From an uncultured Clostridia bacterium (lineage in GTDB: Bacteria > Bacillota > Clostridia > Oscillospirales > Ruminococcaceae), in the NCBI GenBank assembly GCA_946545645.1, contig CAMNNQ010000112.1, positions 1 to 35,381 of the forward strand: a stretch of 35,381 nucleotides of DNA, read 5' to 3'. Position 1 is the stretch's first letter, and every line of letters starts with the position of its first letter. Position numbers and translations under genes: made by a program. The notes below the pieces were generated by a model. It had not been told where the DNA came from and did not search any database. It saw only the letters and a program-made list of their open reading frames with translations. Below, one piece after another: positions 31,851-35,381 of this stretch.

Positions 31851-33446
31851 TTACTTCGTCCAGACACTGTTCAGCCACTTGATCCGCCCGCTGACGAACT
31901 GCGCGATGTTCTTTGCCTGATCTATCTTCCAGGCGTCGTTGTTTCCGAGATCCTTCCGGAGAGTCTCGCAGTCTCCGACTACCTTTGCGGTAGTTTTGGT
32001 CAGCACCTTGCTATTGGTCAGCTCTGCCCATTTGGCCTTTACTGCCTCTGTAAAGGCTTCTGATTTCATCGCCAGGATGAACCAGGGGTTAGAGCGGTCC
32101 CAGCCGTCGGTGTGCAGCTTCTGGAAGGTAGAAGCGTAGTATCCGCCGTTTGCATCGCCTTCGTATGCCCAGTTGAAATCCCAGGGGGCGAGGAAGGTCA
32201 GCTTCTTATACTTGCTCCCCTCAGAGAAGTCAACAGCCATATAAAAGCTCCCGGCGCCGACATCGTTGTTATGGACCAGTTCTTCAAGGATAAGCATATT
32301 CGCCAGAGATTCAATGTCTATGACGGCGCAGACAGCATCGAAGGGGTCTTTGAAATATCCCTCTCCGGAGACCAGCTTGCCGTTCTCGTCAAACATCAGC
32401 GATCTGCCGTCTATCACCGCAGCATAGAGGATCCTGAAGCAGCCGGTAACATAATTCTCGATGAACGCCAACTGCCCTTTGGTGTTGATATCGCTCCTGA
32501 CGCTGTAAGCGTGTTCGATGAACTGCCGCTTTTTGCCGGAGATGTCTGTTATATCGGCAGCCAGATGGTCGTAATAGAAGTACGGGTGCTCTTCGGAGGG
32601 GTAATTGTCCATTTCGACAAGATAGCCGATCTCCGCCTGAGTCTCATCCTTCTTCGGCTCGTTGACTTCGATCCTGCCCTTGGCGGCCTGATTCTGCTCG
32701 CAGAGCAGATATACTCCTCTGGGGTAGCCGTTGATGTAGAGATTGACATACATAAAATCGGAGCTGTAATACTTTCCGCCGAAGATCTCTTTTGCAAGGC
32801 TGAAGCCCATATAGTCAGGTGCCAGGTTCCAGTAGGAGCGCAGCAGCACCCAGCTCTTGTATTCTGCTCCGCCGTGGAGCCCCAGCATATTATGCTTCTC
32901 GCTGAATTTGATGCGGTACGGTTTCTCGTCGCCCTGATCGGCAGTTGAATTGCCTCTTACCTTGACTCCTGCTTCGGCTGTGAGGCGGAACTCTTCGCCG
33001 CAGTTGAACACATCGATCACCGAAGCCACATATTCGTCCTTGGAGAGTATCTTCTTTTTGTCCTGTGTTGTGATATTTATGCAGGGGTGATCTTTTTTCG
33101 AGGAGAAGCTCTCGATCTTTTTGTCAAGAGAATCCTTGCCCTCTTCATATTGTGCCGCCACCTTCTCGAATTCCGGCATAGGGGTCTCTGTCTGTTCCAG
33201 AGCCTCTGTGTCGGCAGGGAAGGGGGATACCAGTTCGGGGAGAGGCTTCAGAGGCTGATGATCCTGTTCTGAGGACACGGCCGGGACATCGGTAGCAGCA
33301 GTCACGGCGGAGGACTGTGCCGCCGTCTCCGCAGAGGTCACAGAGGCAGTTTCGGACGGGGCGGATGAGCTGCTGTCAGCCGAAGAGCAGCCTGCCAGCG
33401 CTGCCGCCAGTGCCGCAGCGGTCAGCAGAGAGATGAGTCTTTTCAT
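31851..33446 (-). CDS. CotH-family lipoprotein
   Basis: CotH proteins are kinase-like; the Bacillus protein phosphorylates spore coat proteins, and related domains occur in cellulosomal and surface proteins of ruminococci. The 531-residue protein has a lipoprotein signal peptide (Cys20 in LAGCSS) and a Ser/Ala/Thr-rich linker to about 80. The CotH domain follows, with KVRGNSTADQGDEKPYRIKF, NLYINGYPRGVYLLCEQ, the LVHNNDVGAGSFYM stretch and APWDFNWAYEGD, which contain the conserved Asn/Asp residues. The start at 33446 follows AAGGAGAAATAT; an upstream in-frame ATG at 33485 is inside the esterase gene. It lies 19 bases behind the esterase and is cotranscribed. It is probably external, which leaves its ATP source unclear. 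Confidence 0.9.
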   Translation of the reverse strand: MKRLISLLTAAALAAALAGCSSADSSSSAPSETASVTSAETAAQSSAVTAATDVPAVSSEQDHQPLKPLPELVSPFPADTEALEQTETPMPEFEKVAAQYEEGKDSLDKKIESFSSKKDHPCINITTQDKKKILSKDEYVASVIDVFNCGEEFRLTAEAGVKVRGNSTADQGDEKPYRIKFSEKHNMLGLHGGAEYKSWVLLRSYWNLAPDYMGFSLAKEIFGGKYYSSDFMYVNLYINGYPRGVYLLCEQNQAAKGRIEVNEPKKDETQAEIGYLVEMDNYPSEEHPYFYYDHLAADITDISGKKRQFIEHAYSVRSDINTKGQLAFIENYVTGCFRILYAAVIDGRSLMFDENGKLVSGEGYFKDPFDAVCAVIDIESLANMLILEELVHNNDVGAGSFYMAVDFSEGSKYKKLTFLAPWDFNWAYEGDANGGYYASTFQKLHTDGWDRSNPWFILAMKSEAFTEAVKAKWAELTNSKVLTKTTAKVVGDCETLRKDLGNNDAWKIDQAKNIAQFVSGRIKWLNSVWTK

Positions 33447-33465
33447 ATATTTCTCCTTAACTGTC

Positions 33466-34251
33466 TCAGCCGAACATCTTCTCAATGGATCTGGCTCCGT
33501 ATTCTCTCCAGAAGTTCATATCGTGGATCCCGGGGCCTTCCAGATATTCGTGCGGGACATTCCTGCTCTCCAGGAAGCGGTGGAACTCGCGGTTGTTCTC
33601 GATAAGGAAATCCTCGGTGCCGCAGGCCATGAAGATCCCGGGCAGCTTTTTGCCCTCTGCCAGCAGCTTGTCGATGAGAGCCTCCGGGTCATTGTCGCTG
33701 CCGAGGAGCTTTTCCGGGTCTCCGAAGCATTCCCGGTAATATTCATAGTTTGCTACAGGGTTGCCGTTGCCTTCGCGCATCCCTGCGACTTCATGTACGA
33801 TCAGCGCAGAGGAGAGGGCAGCCAGCTTGCCGAAATTATCGGGGTAAGCCAGAGCGGTATGTATTGCTCCGAAGCCTCCCATAGAGAGGCCCATTATGCA
33901 GGTGTCCTCGGCGCTTAATGCGAGGTTGAAGGTCTGCCTTATATAAGCCGGCAGCTCTTCTCCGACAAATGTGCAGAATTTATGCCCTGTTGAGATACCG
34001 TCCAGCCAGAAGGAGTTTTCCCCGTTTGGCATAACGACAGCGATATTATACTTCTCAGCCAGTTGTTCGTCGATCCAGAGCCCGGCGCTGCCGTTGTAGC
34101 CGTGCAGCAGGAAAAGAGTCCTGATAGGCTGCTTTTGGGCAGCCTGCTCCGGAGCAAAGAATTCTCTGCGGATGTCGTTGGGGATTAGCATCTCGAAGTT
34201 TACCGGGCGCTTCAGCGCATCTGACCAGATCTTGATGTTGAAATATGCCAT
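33466..34251 (-). CDS. Alpha/beta hydrolase, esterase D/tributyrin esterase-like
   Basis: The 261-residue protein is an esterase of the EstA/S-formylglutathione hydrolase type. Features are the oxyanion loop HGYNG (50-54), nucleophile Ser123 in GLSMGGFG, a catalytic Asp region ACGTEDFLIENN and catalytic His in GPGIHDMNFW. There is no signal peptide, so it is cytoplasmic. Family members hydrolyse short acyl esters or deacetylate sugars. AAGGAGG precedes the ATG. It is the first gene of a two-gene operon with cotH and is divergent from the methyltransferase. Acetyl-xylan or other carbohydrate ester cleavage is plausible but not shown. Confidence 0.9.
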   Translation of the reverse strand: MAYFNIKIWSDALKRPVNFEMLIPNDIRREFFAPEQAAQKQPIRTLFLLHGYNGSAGLWIDEQLAEKYNIAVVMPNGENSFWLDGISTGHKFCTFVGEELPAYIRQTFNLALSAEDTCIMGLSMGGFGAIHTALAYPDNFGKLAALSSALIVHEVAGMREGNGNPVANYEYYRECFGDPEKLLGSDNDPEALIDKLLAEGKKLPGIFMACGTEDFLIENNREFHRFLESRNVPHEYLEGPGIHDMNFWREYGARSIEKMFG

Positions 34252-34358
34252 AACAAAAAAACCTCCTTGATCGGATTTATAAATCAGTGTTGCCTATATC
34301 CCAATGCTCATATCATTATCCTTTTTCAGATCCCGGCCTGTCTTTCCGGCCTGCTTCC

Positions 34359-34387
34359 ATTATATACTATCCAGCCCTTGCTGTCAA
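34359..34387 (-). promoter_or_regulatory. Promoter of the esterase-cotH operon
   Basis: On the minus strand TTGACA (34382-34387) and TATAAT (34359-34364) are 17 bases apart. It lacks the TGTGn extension. The leader is about 100 bases with no recognised riboswitch. Confidence 0.85.
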
Positions 34388-34401
34388 GGAATTCAGCGGG
34401 G

Positions 34402-34430
34402 TTGCAATCGGCGTGCTGTTGTGGTATACT
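34402..34430 (+). promoter_or_regulatory. Promoter of the methyltransferase gene
   Basis: TTGCAA (34402-34407), a 17-base spacer and TATACT (34425-34430) preceded by TGTGG. It is back to back with the esterase promoter. Confidence 0.8.
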
Positions 34431-34482
34431 TGTATCATATTGACCGCAGCCTGCCTGCGGAAGAAGGGGAGCGGAGAGCAAT

Positions 34483-35256
34483 ATGGATCTGTTTGAAAAC
34501 AGGATCAGCGACTTAGAGGTCTATCTTACAAGGATGCAGAGGTCTGTGCTGGATAAGCTGTTCTTTATCGACAAGGTGTTCGAGCCTTTTGAGAATATCA
34601 TCGACTTCGGCTGCGCCAACGGAGAGGTGATCCGTGTCCTCAGGACGATGTGCCCGGAGTATAATTATATCGGCTACGACATCAGCGAGGAAATGATAAG
34701 GTCGGCTGAGAAAAATGTCCCGGAGGCTTTCTTCTGTTCCCGCTGGGAGGATATACCTGTACCCTTTGAAAAGAGCCTGCTGAATATATCCAGCACTATC
34801 CACGAGGTCTATTCCTACGGCACTGCTGCCGATATCGAAGAGTTTATCGGGAGAGTGTTCTCCAGCGGTTTCAGATACATAACTGTCCGGGATATGATGT
34901 TCTCCGACAGCGATGACCGCCCTGCCGACGGCAGCGCTCTGAAAACACTCCGGGAAAGCGTGTTTGCCGATAAGCTGAAAGATTTTGAGAGCTTTCGCGG
35001 CGAGATAACGACCCAGAAGCAGCTTGTCCATTTCCTGCTGAAATACCGGTATACCCAGAACTGGGAGAGGGAAGTCAGAGAGGATTATTTCCCTATCTCG
35101 GTCGAGAGCTTTATGAAGCTCATCCCTGAAAGCTATACTGTCACCTATTTCGACCACTTCACCCTGCCCTATACAGCCTGGCAGATACGCCGCGACCTCG
35201 GCATAGACCTGACCGACAGGACGCACATCAAGCTGATACTTGAGAGGAAGATCTGA
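34483..35256 (+). CDS. Class I SAM-dependent methyltransferase
   Basis: The 257-residue protein has the Rossmann-type SAM-binding motifs: motif I IIDFGCANGEVIRVL at about 38-52, the acidic end of strand 2 in YIGYDISEEMI, and LNISSTIHEVYSYG, which sits at the usual motif IV place. The C-terminal half (KQLVHFLLKYRYTQNWEREVREDYFP) is specific to this group and would shape the substrate site. The target (small molecule, RNA or protein) is unknown. GCGGAGAG precedes the ATG. It appears monocistronic. Confidence 0.82.
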   Translation: MDLFENRISDLEVYLTRMQRSVLDKLFFIDKVFEPFENIIDFGCANGEVIRVLRTMCPEYNYIGYDISEEMIRSAEKNVPEAFFCSRWEDIPVPFEKSLLNISSTIHEVYSYGTAADIEEFIGRVFSSGFRYITVRDMMFSDSDDRPADGSALKTLRESVFADKLKDFESFRGEITTQKQLVHFLLKYRYTQNWEREVREDYFPISVESFMKLIPESYTVTYFDHFTLPYTAWQIRRDLGIDLTDRTHIKLILERKI

Positions 35257-35344
35257 CAGGTGCGGGCAGGATATAACTTTTAAAAATCTGACTATCCCGC
35301 TGACACACCACACATATTCCTTAAACAAAAGGCTTTTTATCTTG

Positions 35345-35381
35345 CTGTGCTATCCCCCGCCGGAGGCGGGGGATAGCACAG
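35345..35381 (+). terminator. Long perfect hairpin at the window edge
   Basis: CTGTGCTATCCCCCGCC (35345-35361) and its exact complement (35365-35381) form a 17-base stem with a 3-base loop. It lies about 90 bases after the methyltransferase and is probably its terminator, but the following bases are outside the window. Confidence 0.65.

Overview
The window reads as chromosomal DNA of a Gram-positive, Clostridia-type bacterium, most likely a Ruminococcus-like member of the Oscillospiraceae. The basis is inference from gene content and style: a secG / rnr neighbourhood, a fused AdhE, a proofreading-deficient family A DNA polymerase, MBOAT/DHHW surface acylation genes, a CotH lipoprotein, a type IV pilin-like protein, strong GGAGG ribosome binding sites and occasional TTG starts. 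Promoters are easy to read: most have a 17-base spacer and a TGTGn extension in front of TATAAT. Gene density is high, with no intergenic gap over 300 bases and no rRNA, tRNA or CRISPR array seen.

Layout. 1-4.1 kb: a HAD phosphatase divergent from a pilin-like lipoprotein, then typA and secG. 4.1-9.9 kb: a GNAT protein coupled to RNase R, then adhE behind a promoter carrying a probable Rex operator. 9.9-11.6 kb (minus): a YdcF-type membrane protein and a MerR/TipAS regulator with a MerR-type promoter and a second, internal ribosome binding site. 11.7-15.8 kb: purB, a two-TM protein, metY and a Nudix hydrolase. 15.9-28.1 kb: one long same-strand block. It starts with a surface acylation cassette (SGNH protein, DUF4358 lipoprotein, MBOAT acyltransferase, DHHW protein). 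It continues with RNA/translation and DNA genes (dusB, rsmI, rimI, trmN6, tsaD, polA), a small ABM monooxygenase and a K+ channel. Three gaps in this block carry copies of the same 46-base palindromic element.

28.1-30.1 kb: a degenerate receiver-domain gene whose C-terminus has been replaced by the end of a tyrosine recombinase. It lies tail to tail with the 3' end of guaA, a known integration hotspot for genomic islands, and looks like the scar of a lost island. guaA itself lacks the amidotransferase domain. 30.2-35.4 kb: a second DHHW lipoprotein with a Thr/Pro linker, a convergent esterase-CotH operon, a divergent methyltransferase, and a long perfect hairpin at the window edge.

The strongest candidates for something undescribed are the three-copy element at the rsmI-rimI, trmN6-tsaD and tsaD-polA junctions, the TipAL/TipAS-like dual start, the receiver-recombinase chimera beside guaA, and the lipoprotein that carries a pilin helix.
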